Assembly: GCA_016789025.1 (NCBI GenBank)
Contig: JAEURC010000023.1
Span: 1-59,942 of the forward strand
Origin: Anaerolineales bacterium
GTDB lineage: Bacteria; Chloroflexota; Anaerolineae; Anaerolineales; Villigracilaceae
Direction: 5' to 3'
DNA length: 59,942 bases
Within the stretch, counting starts at the first letter, position 1; every line of letters starts with the position of its first letter. This document shows, piece by piece, positions 1-8,362 of this stretch. A model generated the notes under the pieces. It ran no database searches. It was not told where the DNA came from and was given only the letters and a program-made list of their open reading frames with translations. Position numbers and translations under genes: made by a program.

Positions 1-408
1 GCGTTTCACTTTCGCGCGGATCGGAGGCACATCCATGGGACCGTACTCGGAGGGCCCGAGAAAACGGTATAAGTAGCCGAAAAAGATCGCCATGAATCCG
101 CCAATTACCACCGCGATGCCGAGCGCAAAAACAATGTTAGCGTACAAGTTGGTTTGGGTTTGTAAAAAGCCGAGAACGTAAGCCAGCCCGCTCGCTTTCC
201 ACAGCCAGGGGTGGAACTGCGGCGTGCCCAGCCACTCAACAGGAATGGGCCAGCGCCCGATTCCATAATTGACTAAAAGCATCGCTGCACCGTAGGAAAC
301 AACCGGCACGATGATCATGATGAAGCATCCCAACCCTTTCATGACGGGATGTACGCCAGTGACGCGTGTGGCCTCTTTTTGCTTTACCTGGCTTGTATAT
401 TTACCCAT
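1..408 (-). CDS. Membrane protein, partial (runs off the window start)
   Basis: The reading frame starts at ATG 408 behind a good GGAGGTG ribosome site and runs 136 codons without a stop to base 1, so the C-terminus is missing. Two hydrophobic segments are visible, one near residues 23-44 (around GLGCFIMIIVPVVSYGAAML) and one near 95-118. The rest is polar or aromatic, with a proline-rich cytoplasmic-looking end. Its start overlaps the end of the upstream FAD/[2Fe-2S] gene by 8 bases, so the two are probably co-translated. I do not recognise the family. A membrane partner or anchor for the oxidoreductase is an inference from the overlap only. Confidence 0.7.
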   Translation of the reverse strand, partial: MGKYTSQVKQKEATRVTGVHPVMKGLGCFIMIIVPVVSYGAAMLLVNYGIGRWPIPVEWLGTPQFHPWLWKASGLAYVLGFLQTQTNLYANIVFALGIAVVIGGFMAIFFGYLYRFLGPSEYGPMDVPPIRAKVKR

Positions 409-1846
409 GGTTCACCTCCGCCATTGATTTGGCATCTTCAATTGCTTGCACGATCTTGTAATAGCCTGTGCATCGGCACAGGTTGCCGGTAATCGCTTGT
501 TCGATCTCGTTTTTGGTCGGGTTCTCTTTTTCTTCCATCAACATCGCCGCCGACATGATGAAGCCCGGCGTGCAATATCCGCATTGTACCGCGCCATGCT
601 TAATGAACGCTCCTTGCACGGGGTGTAGACCCCCCTCTCCTTTAGGAGAGGGGCTGGGGGTGAGGTTTGCCAGTCCTTCAATCGTCACGATCTCTGCGCC
701 ATGCGCGCGCGGCGCAGGGACGAGACATGCCATCACTGCTTTGCCATCGAGGAACACGGTACACGCGCCGCACTCGCCTTCCGCGCATCCCTCTTTTGTG
801 CCGGTCAAGCCGACATCGTCGCGCAGGAATCGTAACAATGTTTTTTCGTGACCATTCTTGAGCGAATATTTTTTTCCGTTGACCGTCGTCTCGATAGGCG
901 CGAGCGGATCCAAGCGGACTGGAAGTCCGCGTTCCGAATCGTTCTTGCCCCACAATAAAACCGCATCCGCTGGCATCCCAGCCTGTTCATGCCCATCGCG
1001 GATTGATTTCAATCCACGCATTGTACAGACTCGAACCATCTCTTTTCGATAGGCGGCGCTTCCGCGAATGTCGTCAATTGGCTTGGATGCGTCCATCGTC
1101 AATCGCGCGGCTTCGGCGATGACATCGTCTGTGAGTTTCTTGCCCTCGAGATATTTTTCCGCTTCGGGCGCGTGGATGATCGTGGGGGCGACGGCTCCAA
1201 GCGTGATAGAGGCTGAGGTAACAAGATCAGCTTTGAGGTTGAGAAGAATCGCTGCGTCCACGATGGAGATCGCTTGCGCGCGGCGTAACGCGAGTTTGAT
1301 GAACGTGCCGCGTTGCGTCGTCTTCATTGCGGGGAAGGAAATGTCCACGAGCATTTCATCCGCTTGCATCACGGTCTTGCGGACGCCTGTATAAAAATCT
1401 TTGAGCGCAATTTTGCGAGTGCCATTCACGGATTGCAACGTGACCGACGCGCCGAGCGCCATGAGTGGGGTGATGGTGTCGTTGGCAGGCGAGGCGGTGA
1501 TGAGGTTGCCCGCGATGGTGCCGCGATTGCGGATCTGCGGCGCGCCGACCTCCCATGCCGCGCGGGCGAGCGGATAGGCGCGTTCGCGGATCAATTTCGA
1601 TGCGACGCAATGGTTGTGCGTGACGAGCGGACCGAGATGGATGATGCCGTCTTCGTCAATTGTGATTTTGTCGAGGTCGGGGATGCGCGTCACGTCAATG
1701 ACGGTTTCGATGCCCTTGCGGACGCCGCGTTCGAGTTCGAGAATTAGATCGGTTCCGCCAGCGATGATGCGGGCGTGTTCCCCTTTATCTTTCAACGATT
1801 GCAAAACTTCGTCAATGGAGGTTGCGTTGATGTAGGTGTGCCACAT
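401..1846 (-). CDS. Molybdenum hydroxylase FAD-binding and [2Fe-2S] subunit fusion (CoxM-CoxS type)
   Basis: This 481-residue protein joins two electron-transfer subunits of the xanthine dehydrogenase / CO dehydrogenase family. Residues about 1-290 are the FAD-binding domain (AGGTDLILELERG near the N-terminus, then GAPQIRNRGTIAGNL). Residues about 315-475 are the ferredoxin-like [2Fe-2S] domain with both cysteine sets: CAEGECGACTVFLDG for the first cluster, then QCGYCTPG and NLCRCTGYY for the second. These proteins pass electrons from a Mo-cofactor subunit to FAD; that large subunit is not in the window. Separate genes are the commoner arrangement. A palindromic repeat encodes LTPSPSPKGEG inside the [2Fe-2S] domain, just before LHPVQGAF, and a second small palindrome lies in the interdomain linker. 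Family assignment is firm; the substrate cannot be told. Confidence 0.92.
   Translation of the reverse strand: MWHTYINATSIDEVLQSLKDKGEHARIIAGGTDLILELERGVRKGIETVIDVTRIPDLDKITIDEDGIIHLGPLVTHNHCVASKLIRERAYPLARAAWEVGAPQIRNRGTIAGNLITASPANDTITPLMALGASVTLQSVNGTRKIALKDFYTGVRKTVMQADEMLVDISFPAMKTTQRGTFIKLALRRAQAISIVDAAILLNLKADLVTSASITLGAVAPTIIHAPEAEKYLEGKKLTDDVIAEAARLTMDASKPIDDIRGSAAYRKEMVRVCTMRGLKSIRDGHEQAGMPADAVLLWGKNDSERGLPVRLDPLAPIETTVNGKKYSLKNGHEKTLLRFLRDDVGLTGTKEGCAEGECGACTVFLDGKAVMACLVPAPRAHGAEIVTIEGLANLTPSPSPKGEGGLHPVQGAFIKHGAVQCGYCTPGFIMSAAMLMEEKENPTKNEIEQAITGNLCRCTGYYKIVQAIEDAKSMAEVNHG
629..665. repeat. Palindromic repeat inserted in frame in the [2Fe-2S] domain
   Basis: A 10-base stem (632-641 with 644-653) with a 2-base loop, flanked by C-rich and G-rich arms. 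On the coding strand it supplies about 12 residues (395-406, LTPSPSPKGEG) between GLA and LHPVQGAF, a place where the family normally has only a few residues. A related CCCCTCTCC...GGAGAGGG frame bounds the repeat at 21867-21948. Confidence 0.8.
914..930. repeat. Small palindrome in the interdomain linker of the fusion gene
   Basis: GCGGACT and AGTCCGC pair around a 3-base loop. It lies at residues about 306-311, between the FAD domain and the [2Fe-2S] domain, and keeps the frame. Confidence 0.6.
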
Positions 1847-1854
1847 AAATACAC

Positions 1855-1881
1855 GTAGAGCGGGATATTATCCCGCTCTAC
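1855..1881. repeat. Perfect 13-base inverted repeat in an intergenic gap
   Basis: GTAGAGCGGGATA is followed after one base by its exact reverse complement. It sits in the 44-base gap between two minus-strand genes. There is no T-run, so it looks more like a dispersed palindrome than a terminator. A related GCGGGATAA string occurs at the end of rsmD near 47283. Confidence 0.7.
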
Positions 1882-1890
1882 TAAATTCGG

Positions 1891-2412
1891 TTAATTCGAA
1901 CCGTTCACAACTTCGGCGCGTTTTTCGTATGTTTCCACAGCCAACCGCGCGGTGGTAGCGAGGTTGCGGATGGCGGCGGGGAGCGCGGCGTCGTCGCCGA
2001 GGGATTGCTCCACGTTATCGAGCGCGCGCCCAACCTGTTCAGCGAGGTCGAAGAACGCGGCGTCGAATTGGTAGATCGCTTCGAGTTCCTTCTCGTTGAT
2101 CTTCACCGCATCGAACACGCCGGAGTATCCGCGCGGCGCGCGGCTGATCTTATCAATGAACGTTTGGAGTTTGATCGCCGCCTTCTCCATATCGTCCACG
2201 AATTCGATCTTGCCCGCGCTGACGAGTTCGGTCTGCAATTGCGAAGCGCGTTTGTGTTGCTCCTCGAATCGTTGGGCGACGGTGTCGCGCAGGAGTTTGT
2301 CCGCGTCGCGGCGGTTCTGCCGCTCGATGTAGCCGCCGAAACCGGGGATGAACGAGAGCAGCTTCTTGAACGGGTCTTGCATACTGGTTACTTTTTGAAA
2401 GAAATCATCCAT
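1891..2412 (-). CDS. Hypothetical protein, helical
   Basis: I place the start at ATG 2412 (MDDFFQKVTSMQ, 173 residues) because a GGAGG site sits 5 bases upstream; the frame is open a further 21 codons upstream, but that part covers the likely promoter. The sequence is rich in charged and alanine/leucine residues with heptad-like spacing and looks mostly alpha-helical, with a short glycine segment (FIPGFGGYIERQNRRDADKL) near the N-terminus. No signal peptide, membrane segment or catalytic motif is visible. I do not recognise the family. Confidence 0.75.
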   Translation of the reverse strand: MDDFFQKVTSMQDPFKKLLSFIPGFGGYIERQNRRDADKLLRDTVAQRFEEQHKRASQLQTELVSAGKIEFVDDMEKAAIKLQTFIDKISRAPRGYSGVFDAVKINEKELEAIYQFDAAFFDLAEQVGRALDNVEQSLGDDAALPAAIRNLATTARLAVETYEKRAEVVNGSN

Positions 2413-2464
2413 GTGAGCCTCCGAGAAAATATACGTGTCCGGGTGTGGTAAGTCGCATAAACCC

Positions 2465-2472
2465 ATTATAAT
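2465..2472. promoter_or_regulatory. Symmetric -10 element between divergent genes
   Basis: The string ATTATAAT gives TATAAT on both strands (2467-2472 plus, 2470-2465 minus). It could serve the hypothetical gene to the left (leader of about 45 bases) and the aldolase gene to the right (leader of about 135 bases containing the hairpin at 2511-2571). No convincing -35 box was found. Confidence 0.4.
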
Positions 2473-2510
2473 CAAGAAAACTAAATTCCAGAGCGGTGGT
2501 TCAATTGCTC

Positions 2511-2571
2511 AGCCACAGAAACCACAGAGTTCTCTGAGAGAAATCTCAAAATCTCTGTGTGCTCGGTGGCT
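2511..2571. repeat. Imperfect hairpin repeat upstream of the aldolase gene
   Basis: AGCCACAGAAACCACAGAG on the left is imperfectly complementary to the segment ending TCGGTGGCT on the right. The vocabulary (CACAGAG, GTGGCT) resembles the arms of the larger elements at 9635 and 47105, so it is probably a short member of the same repeat pool. Confidence 0.6.
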
Positions 2572-2616
2572 AAGAAGAACATCATATCGCTCAACAAATC
2601 AAACTGGAGAATTGCC

Positions 2617-3681
<1,065 letters not shown>

Positions 3682-3686
3682 AACGA

Positions 3687-3720
3687 AACCTCCCGAAACA
3701 TTTGCTTCGGGAGGTTTTTT
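3687..3720 (+). terminator. Rho-independent terminator after fbaB
   Basis: An 11-base perfect stem, AACCTCCCGAA (3687-3697) with TTCGGGAGGTT (3706-3716), an 8-base loop and a T-run. It begins 6 bases after the fbaB stop. Confidence 0.93.
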
Positions 3721-3729
3721 ATCGAATTC

Positions 3730-3753
3730 CGTAACGCGACATTCATGTCGCGC
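3730..3753. repeat. Short GTAACGCGACAT palindrome
   Basis: CGTAACGCGACATTCATGTCGCGC contains GCGACAT and ATGTCGC around TC. The same GTAAC(G/A)CGACAT start occurs at 9636, 13898 and 47108, marking it as the end motif of a repeat family. Confidence 0.6.
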
Positions 3754-3771
3754 TTGCCTGAGACATTACCG

Positions 3772-4188
3772 CTACCGATCAAAATCCCCCGAAGCCTCGG
3801 GCTGATAGAGTATCTTCTTGATTTGCAATCTTCGCTTGCCCGCTGGGACGTCCCATTCGAACGTGTCGCCAACTTCATAGCCTAGCATGGCAGTCCCGAT
3901 CGGCGCGAGGATCGATATTTTCCCCTGCCGCACATCGGCGTCTTCTGGAAATACCAGCGTGTACACTTCCTCTTCCTTCGTGTCGAGGTCTTCGACGCTG
4001 ACCGTGGAATTCATCGTGACCACGTCGCTGGGAATGTCCTTTGGCTGGACCACCTGCGCGCGGTTGATTTCCGCTCGAAGCTTTTCAAGATATTCGCTTT
4101 TGCGGTAGTCGGTGGCTTGGGCGTCTAATAGAAGTTTCTGCAAACGCTCAAGGTCGAATTGGGTGATCTGAATAGGCTTACCGCTCAT
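3772..4188 (-). CDS. rnk: Rnk/GreA-family transcription factor (nucleoside diphosphate kinase regulator type)
   Basis: A 138-residue protein with a short N-terminal helical part (residues 1-45, QFDLERLQKLLLDAQ) and a C-terminal GreA/GreB-type FKBP-like domain (about 55-130) containing TLVFPEDADVRQGKISILAP and GTAMLGYEVGDTFEW. The short N-terminal part, instead of the long coiled coil of GreA, fits the Rnk subgroup, which binds RNA polymerase without being a full cleavage factor. An AGGAG site precedes the ATG. It ends with TAG, and the gene reads convergently toward the fbaB terminator. Confidence 0.88.
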   Translation of the reverse strand: MSGKPIQITQFDLERLQKLLLDAQATDYRKSEYLEKLRAEINRAQVVQPKDIPSDVVTMNSTVSVEDLDTKEEEVYTLVFPEDADVRQGKISILAPIGTAMLGYEVGDTFEWDVPAGKRRLQIKKILYQPEASGDFDR

Positions 4189-4449
4189 GATTCTTTTTTT
4201 CTCCTGTGTGATTTGTTACGAGAACACCCCAATGGTAGCACATGTTCGTCTTTGTCGTTGATTTTTCTCTCGGGGAATGTTTATGCAAGGGGTCTGATGA
4301 AAAATTGTGCGGAATAATCGGGATGCGGCAGGATGTTTTTGTGGTTGTTTCCAAGTTGGGAAAGGTTTGAGCGATATACTCTGCAATTGACGATGCGCGC
4401 CAACGTTAATGAGATTGATGTCTACTCTTCCAGCCCGCCGTTCGACCCA

Positions 4450-5973
4450 CTATGGAGATGTATTGCCGCCGATGATCTGCTCTAACGGAGGCGTGGGGTT
4501 GTTGGCATCGTCGTAGCCGATGACGCACACTTTGGCAGGGATCTGATCGGGTTTTGTGATCGTCACCGCGATTCGACGGTAGGGGGAATATCCTGCTGGG
4601 TCGTTGCAATTGGTTGTGTCGGGCGGTCCAAATTTCAAGATGAAATGCACCAATTCTGGGATTTTGAAAATAGGCTCGACAAGATATTCGGTCTCAAATT
4701 CCTGCACTGAGAAGGTGGGAGGGATGACGGGCGGCGTTGTGTCAATGTGCGCGAAGACGACCGTTGCGTTGGGGATAGCCTGCCAGGTTGAGTCAACGGT
4801 TGGGCTGTTCCCCGCGACCACGCATAAATAATAAAACCCTTCGGCTTCGGGAATCTCTTCTTCGATCAGGTTATCTTTCGTCAGCGCAATCGGATCGCTG
4901 TAACCATCTTCCGCGCGGCAATTCACGTCGGAGACTGTTCCAGTTTTGTAGCGATAGTATGTGAAGTCGCCGGTCAATGTTGTATTCCACGTGACGCGGT
5001 GTGTTGCACCAGAGTCGTCGGTGATAACGGGCTGAATCGCGGACAGCGGGAATCCCTCCAGCGTTAACTGATCCCCAGCGTCGAGCGGACAGTTTGAAGA
5101 GTCGAGATCGAAGCGTCCTTCCGAGTCGAAGCAATTGGAGATGCCGAAGATGGGAGTCGCATAACTGGTGTTCGGATGCATCTGAATTCCCACGTCAGTC
5201 ACTTCGCACGGCACGCCGAGCGCGCAGGCAAACTCGCCGCCAACGGTGGTGGTATTGATCAGCGCAAAGACCGCGCCGCTGTCTTTGACGAACACGGGCG
5301 AGCCTGAACTGCCGCCGAAGATGTCGCGGCAGGTGTTGCGGAACGCGTCGAAGAAATGCCATTGGAATTCGAGCAGGTTAGCCTGCCCGGTCATGGAGCA
5401 GTCTTCGCGGCGCAAAAACGACTCTTCAGGCAAGAGATTCGTGACAGGAACGCCAAAGACGCTGATGGATGTGGGCGCGGGCGCAGTATCCGCGATGGCG
5501 AATGGCTGGATGCCCTGCCCGGTCAGTTCGCCGACCGTTGTGTCCAGTTCGACGATCGCAACGTCGCGTCCCTTCATTGTGCTGTACGCAACTGTTTTGG
5601 CAGGGACAGTGACTTGCGCGTCCTGCGTATCTATGAAATAGTTGAAAGTTGCCGCGTATCCCTCGGCGGCTGGCACATCGCGGTACACATCGTTAGGATG
5701 CCAATCTTGCGCGCAATGTCCATTGGTGATGAGATAAGCGGGCGCATCAGCCTGATCGGATATCTGGATGAATGTGCCTGTGCAGTTGCTCGCGCCGTCA
5801 AATTTTGCAATGCCTTTGAGCGTATTCAGCGATCCATCGGCGTTGTGGAGAAGATTCGAGCCGGGACTAAACGTCGCTTCGGCGGTGATGGTTGGGGCAG
5901 GCGTTGTTGTCGCGCTCTGACAGCTAGTCAGTGCGAACAGTAAGAGTGATCCAAGTAATTTTCGCGGGTTCAT
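4450..5973 (-). CDS. Secreted trypsin-like serine protease lipoprotein
   Basis: This 507-residue protein begins with a lipoprotein signal (LLFALTSC, Cys18 as anchor) followed by a Thr/Pro-rich linker. A chymotrypsin-fold domain covers about 50-260 with a complete triad: His86 in LITNGHC, Asp137 in KGRDVAIVEL and Ser225 in FGGSSGSPVF. The C-terminal half (about 290-500) looks like beta-rich Fn3-like repeats. It is therefore expected to be an exported, membrane-anchored protease; substrates are unknown. It ends with TAG. The roughly 260-base gap before rnk shows no gene or clear structure. Confidence 0.88.
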   Translation of the reverse strand: MNPRKLLGSLLLFALTSCQSATTTPAPTITAEATFSPGSNLLHNADGSLNTLKGIAKFDGASNCTGTFIQISDQADAPAYLITNGHCAQDWHPNDVYRDVPAAEGYAATFNYFIDTQDAQVTVPAKTVAYSTMKGRDVAIVELDTTVGELTGQGIQPFAIADTAPAPTSISVFGVPVTNLLPEESFLRREDCSMTGQANLLEFQWHFFDAFRNTCRDIFGGSSGSPVFVKDSGAVFALINTTTVGGEFACALGVPCEVTDVGIQMHPNTSYATPIFGISNCFDSEGRFDLDSSNCPLDAGDQLTLEGFPLSAIQPVITDDSGATHRVTWNTTLTGDFTYYRYKTGTVSDVNCRAEDGYSDPIALTKDNLIEEEIPEAEGFYYLCVVAGNSPTVDSTWQAIPNATVVFAHIDTTPPVIPPTFSVQEFETEYLVEPIFKIPELVHFILKFGPPDTTNCNDPAGYSPYRRIAVTITKPDQIPAKVCVIGYDDANNPTPPLEQIIGGNTSP

Positions 5974-5985
5974 AGGAAAAGCGCC

Positions 5986-6483
5986 TCACTGTTCCATATT
6001 TTGTATCCAAAGTTTTGTATCATCCGCCTTCACGGCTCGCTCCGCTTCGTGGAGTAAGGCAGTGAAGCTTCGCCTACGCCGGAATGGGGCATTCGCCGGC
6101 AAATAGGAATTTGGCACTGGCGTCGGCTGGTTATTTTGCGATACATTGAAACATGGCGCCCACTGCTGGATCAACAATCGTTCAGAAGCATTCAATTCAT
6201 TGCCAGCCAGATTGAATTGTTCTGATTTTGAACTCAGCAATTCGATGATGAAATTCATGGATTGGGGCCAATTACACCAGATAAAACGCCCCACAATGGA
6301 ATGACCTTTGAATCCACTGAGCAAATGCTCCCATACGCGGGCAAACGCAAGGTGCGATTGACCGACATAAAACGATACATCATTGTCTCGAAATAGATAG
6401 AGATCCAAGTGTTTCCAATCGGGTGGACATTGATTGACCAACAGGAATCGTTTGAGTGGAAGTGAGACGTTTTGATCATTCAT
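5986..6483 (-). CDS. GIY-YIG nuclease-like domain protein
   Basis: About 165 residues. The stretch LDLYLFRDNDVSFYVGQS followed by RVWEHL matches the start of a GIY-YIG fold (YLF...YVGQS...R...HL), and ASERLLIQQWAPCFN resembles the end of that domain, where a Glu and a P..N motif are typical. The start is uncertain: ATG 6483 is used, but a GTG at 6498 is in frame. The C-terminal 40 residues are basic and then acidic, without a known domain. Nuclease activity is an inference. It lies 12 bases upstream of the protease lipoprotein gene. Confidence 0.65.
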   Translation of the reverse strand: MNDQNVSLPLKRFLLVNQCPPDWKHLDLYLFRDNDVSFYVGQSHLAFARVWEHLLSGFKGHSIVGRFIWCNWPQSMNFIIELLSSKSEQFNLAGNELNASERLLIQQWAPCFNVSQNNQPTPVPNSYLPANAPFRRRRSFTALLHEAERAVKADDTKLWIQNMEQ

Positions 6484-6510
6484 GGGAATATCATCCACAT
6501 CGAAAGCAAC

Positions 6511-6885
6511 TCACTCCAGTATCTTCCAGAAAGAATCCTTGCGGATGACTTTTCCGTGATCGAATTCGAGTAAATCAACTCCTCGTACTTCGATGGGCTG
6601 TCCTGATATAGATGTGCCAGTCAGCGTCCATTCCGAGACTCCGAAATCATCACCGACCCAGTGCTGATCGTCTCCGTAATGCACATCTGGTATTCCTTCA
6701 AATCGTTTTGCCAGACCTGCTCGAACCTCCTGCTTCCCGATATAGCGATCACCGCGAGGTTTAGCGCCTCTGGGCATATAGAAGACGCAATCCTCTGCGA
6801 AATAATCCATAATGGAATTCAGATCGTGGCGGTTAAACGCTTCCAAGAATCCCTTCAATAATTCAGTGGTTATTTGTTCGGGCAT
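6511..6885 (-). CDS. SnoaL-like / NTF2-fold protein
   Basis: A 124-residue single-domain protein with the typical NTF2-like opening (LLKGFLEAFNRHDLNSIMDY) and later DVHYGDDQHWVGDDFG and FDHGKVIRKDSFWKI. The family includes polyketide cyclases, isomerases and many proteins of unknown role that bind small hydrophobic ligands in a cone-shaped pocket. A GGAGG site lies 5 bases before the ATG. Nothing nearby reveals a substrate. Confidence 0.82.
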   Translation of the reverse strand: MPEQITTELLKGFLEAFNRHDLNSIMDYFAEDCVFYMPRGAKPRGDRYIGKQEVRAGLAKRFEGIPDVHYGDDQHWVGDDFGVSEWTLTGTSISGQPIEVRGVDLLEFDHGKVIRKDSFWKILE

Positions 6886-6971
6886 GAGAACCTCCGTTTT
6901 TATGTAATTTCACTTGTATTTGGGCAGTAGAGAATCGTGGAGCAGATGAAGCGTGGAGATAGGTATCCGTC

Positions 6972-7394
6972 TTATTTGTCTTTGCTTCGTCTGTTGAATT
7001 TGACGATGGCGATCTCATACGCTTCCGCCAGCAACGGGCGGACTCTCTCGAAAGTTTCATCGCTTGGCGACAACACGCAGATGAAAAACTGCGCGGAATA
7101 ATCGGGGTGGGGCAGGAGGGTGTCCAAAACGGTGAAGTCGTAGTCGCTGACGTTGATCTTGTCCGCCCCAAACAGCGACTTGAACGTCTCGCGGCTCACG
7201 CCGATGTTCAAGCGATACACGCCCTCGCGGTCGAGTCTTGAAACCTGTTCATATTCATTGCCAGTGGACGCGATTGTTGCGAACGCGTGGATACGCTCCT
7301 CGCGATAGAAGAAGAAGGTGTACCCGAGGTTTGTGGTTGTCTCGACATCGGGGAAGGCTGTCGTGATGTATTCTGTGATTGATGATTCGTTCAT
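6972..7394 (-). CDS. DUF6194 family protein
   Basis: A 140-residue cytoplasmic protein. The opening ITEYITTAFPDV, the middle LDREGVYRLNIGVSRETF and the end DTLLPHPDYSAQFFICVLSP plus RPLLAEAYEIA match the pattern I know for DUF6194 proteins, which have no established function. No membrane segment or enzymatic motif is seen. It is separated from the SnoaL-like gene by 86 bases. Confidence 0.7.
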   Translation of the reverse strand: MNESSITEYITTAFPDVETTTNLGYTFFFYREERIHAFATIASTGNEYEQVSRLDREGVYRLNIGVSRETFKSLFGADKINVSDYDFTVLDTLLPHPDYSAQFFICVLSPSDETFERVRPLLAEAYEIAIVKFNRRSKDK

Positions 7395-7489
7395 ATCAGG
7401 AATTAAGGGAAGATAGAGTCGTCAAGCGGGTGACAAAGCGGAGATGAAATTTGTTCTTCACTTCAGGTAAATCCTCATGGCTGGTGATA

Positions 7490-7495
7490 TATAAT
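7490..7495 (+). promoter_or_regulatory. -10 element for a probable leaderless transcript
   Basis: TATAAT lies only 5 bases before the ATG at 7501 and no ribosome site fits between them. Transcription from this box would begin at or next to the start codon. Confidence 0.5.
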
Positions 7496-7500
7496 CAAGA

Positions 7501-8280
7501 ATGGAAAATGGAATGATGTCGAACGTGATCCCTCCCACTCCTACAGTCAGTCAACCCTTTTTGTTACTATGGACTTTGGTTAATATAGTTGGTCTACCGG
7601 GTTTGCTGATTCCCTACGGAATAGGATACTTTCTATTAACTGGATTAGCGCTAGTCTCAGATGGAACAATAGGATTTGGTTGGGTTTTATTCGTCTTTAT
7701 GCTCATGATGTTGAGTGGAATTGTTTCTGGAGGATGGTTTGGGTTTTGGCAATGGCTCGTACTGCGTAAACAGATTTCCAGTTCAGGCAAGTGGATTTTG
7801 ACGAGTTCCATTGGCATGGCTGCTGGCACGCTCTTGAGTTCTCTAATAATTTATGCAATATCTAGTGATCCAATTTCTGAATATATTGACTCGGTGGACT
7901 TTTCGATTTTGGCTATGCTTGCGACTCCAGGAATCATAAATGGCATTGTAATTGGGATTTCACAATGGCTAGTTCTAAGAGAATGGACATACCGAGCTGG
8001 GTGGTGGGTTGTCATCATGCCCGTAAGTTTTACTTTAGGATTATTGATATTTTCCTCCGGATTTATTCTCTGGTATTTACTAGCTCTTTTCATACAAATC
8101 TCTGCGTTGACGGAAAGAAACGCTTTGCAATTTTCTGATATATGGAATATTGAAACCTTAAGAATTTTCGTCATGTCCGGTGCTTGTGTTGGAGCAATTA
8201 GTATTGGGCTGATTACCGGTGTTTTACTGAATAGGTTGTTACGATTTTATAAAAGAGAAGAATTCATTCGATCAGGTTAA
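7501..8280 (+). CDS. Multipass membrane protein of unknown function, AT-rich
   Basis: 259 residues with about six hydrophobic segments. The motif GFWQWLVLRK near residue 80 recurs as ISQWLVLREW near residue 155, so the protein looks like an internal duplication of a membrane unit, a pattern seen in unnamed membrane proteins of soil and sludge bacteria. Base composition and codon use are visibly more AT-rich than in all neighbours (many ATT, TTT, GGA and TTA codons), which suggests recent transfer. Start codon at 7501 follows a TATAAT box by 5 bases. Confidence 0.8.
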   Translation: MENGMMSNVIPPTPTVSQPFLLLWTLVNIVGLPGLLIPYGIGYFLLTGLALVSDGTIGFGWVLFVFMLMMLSGIVSGGWFGFWQWLVLRKQISSSGKWILTSSIGMAAGTLLSSLIIYAISSDPISEYIDSVDFSILAMLATPGIINGIVIGISQWLVLREWTYRAGWWVVIMPVSFTLGLLIFSSGFILWYLLALFIQISALTERNALQFSDIWNIETLRIFVMSGACVGAISIGLITGVLLNRLLRFYKREEFIRSG

Positions 8281-8362
8281 TATTCGAAATAAATTCCGTC
8301 ATTCAAAATACCCTAACTAACAACCCTTGAAATATTCCAATGAGGTCACTTCTGCGTTAACA

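Noticed and set aside
2005..2451. A 148-codon open frame opposite the hypothetical gene at 1891-2412
   Set aside because: It is a codon-bias shadow: the minus-strand frame has the ribosome site and a better amino-acid balance.
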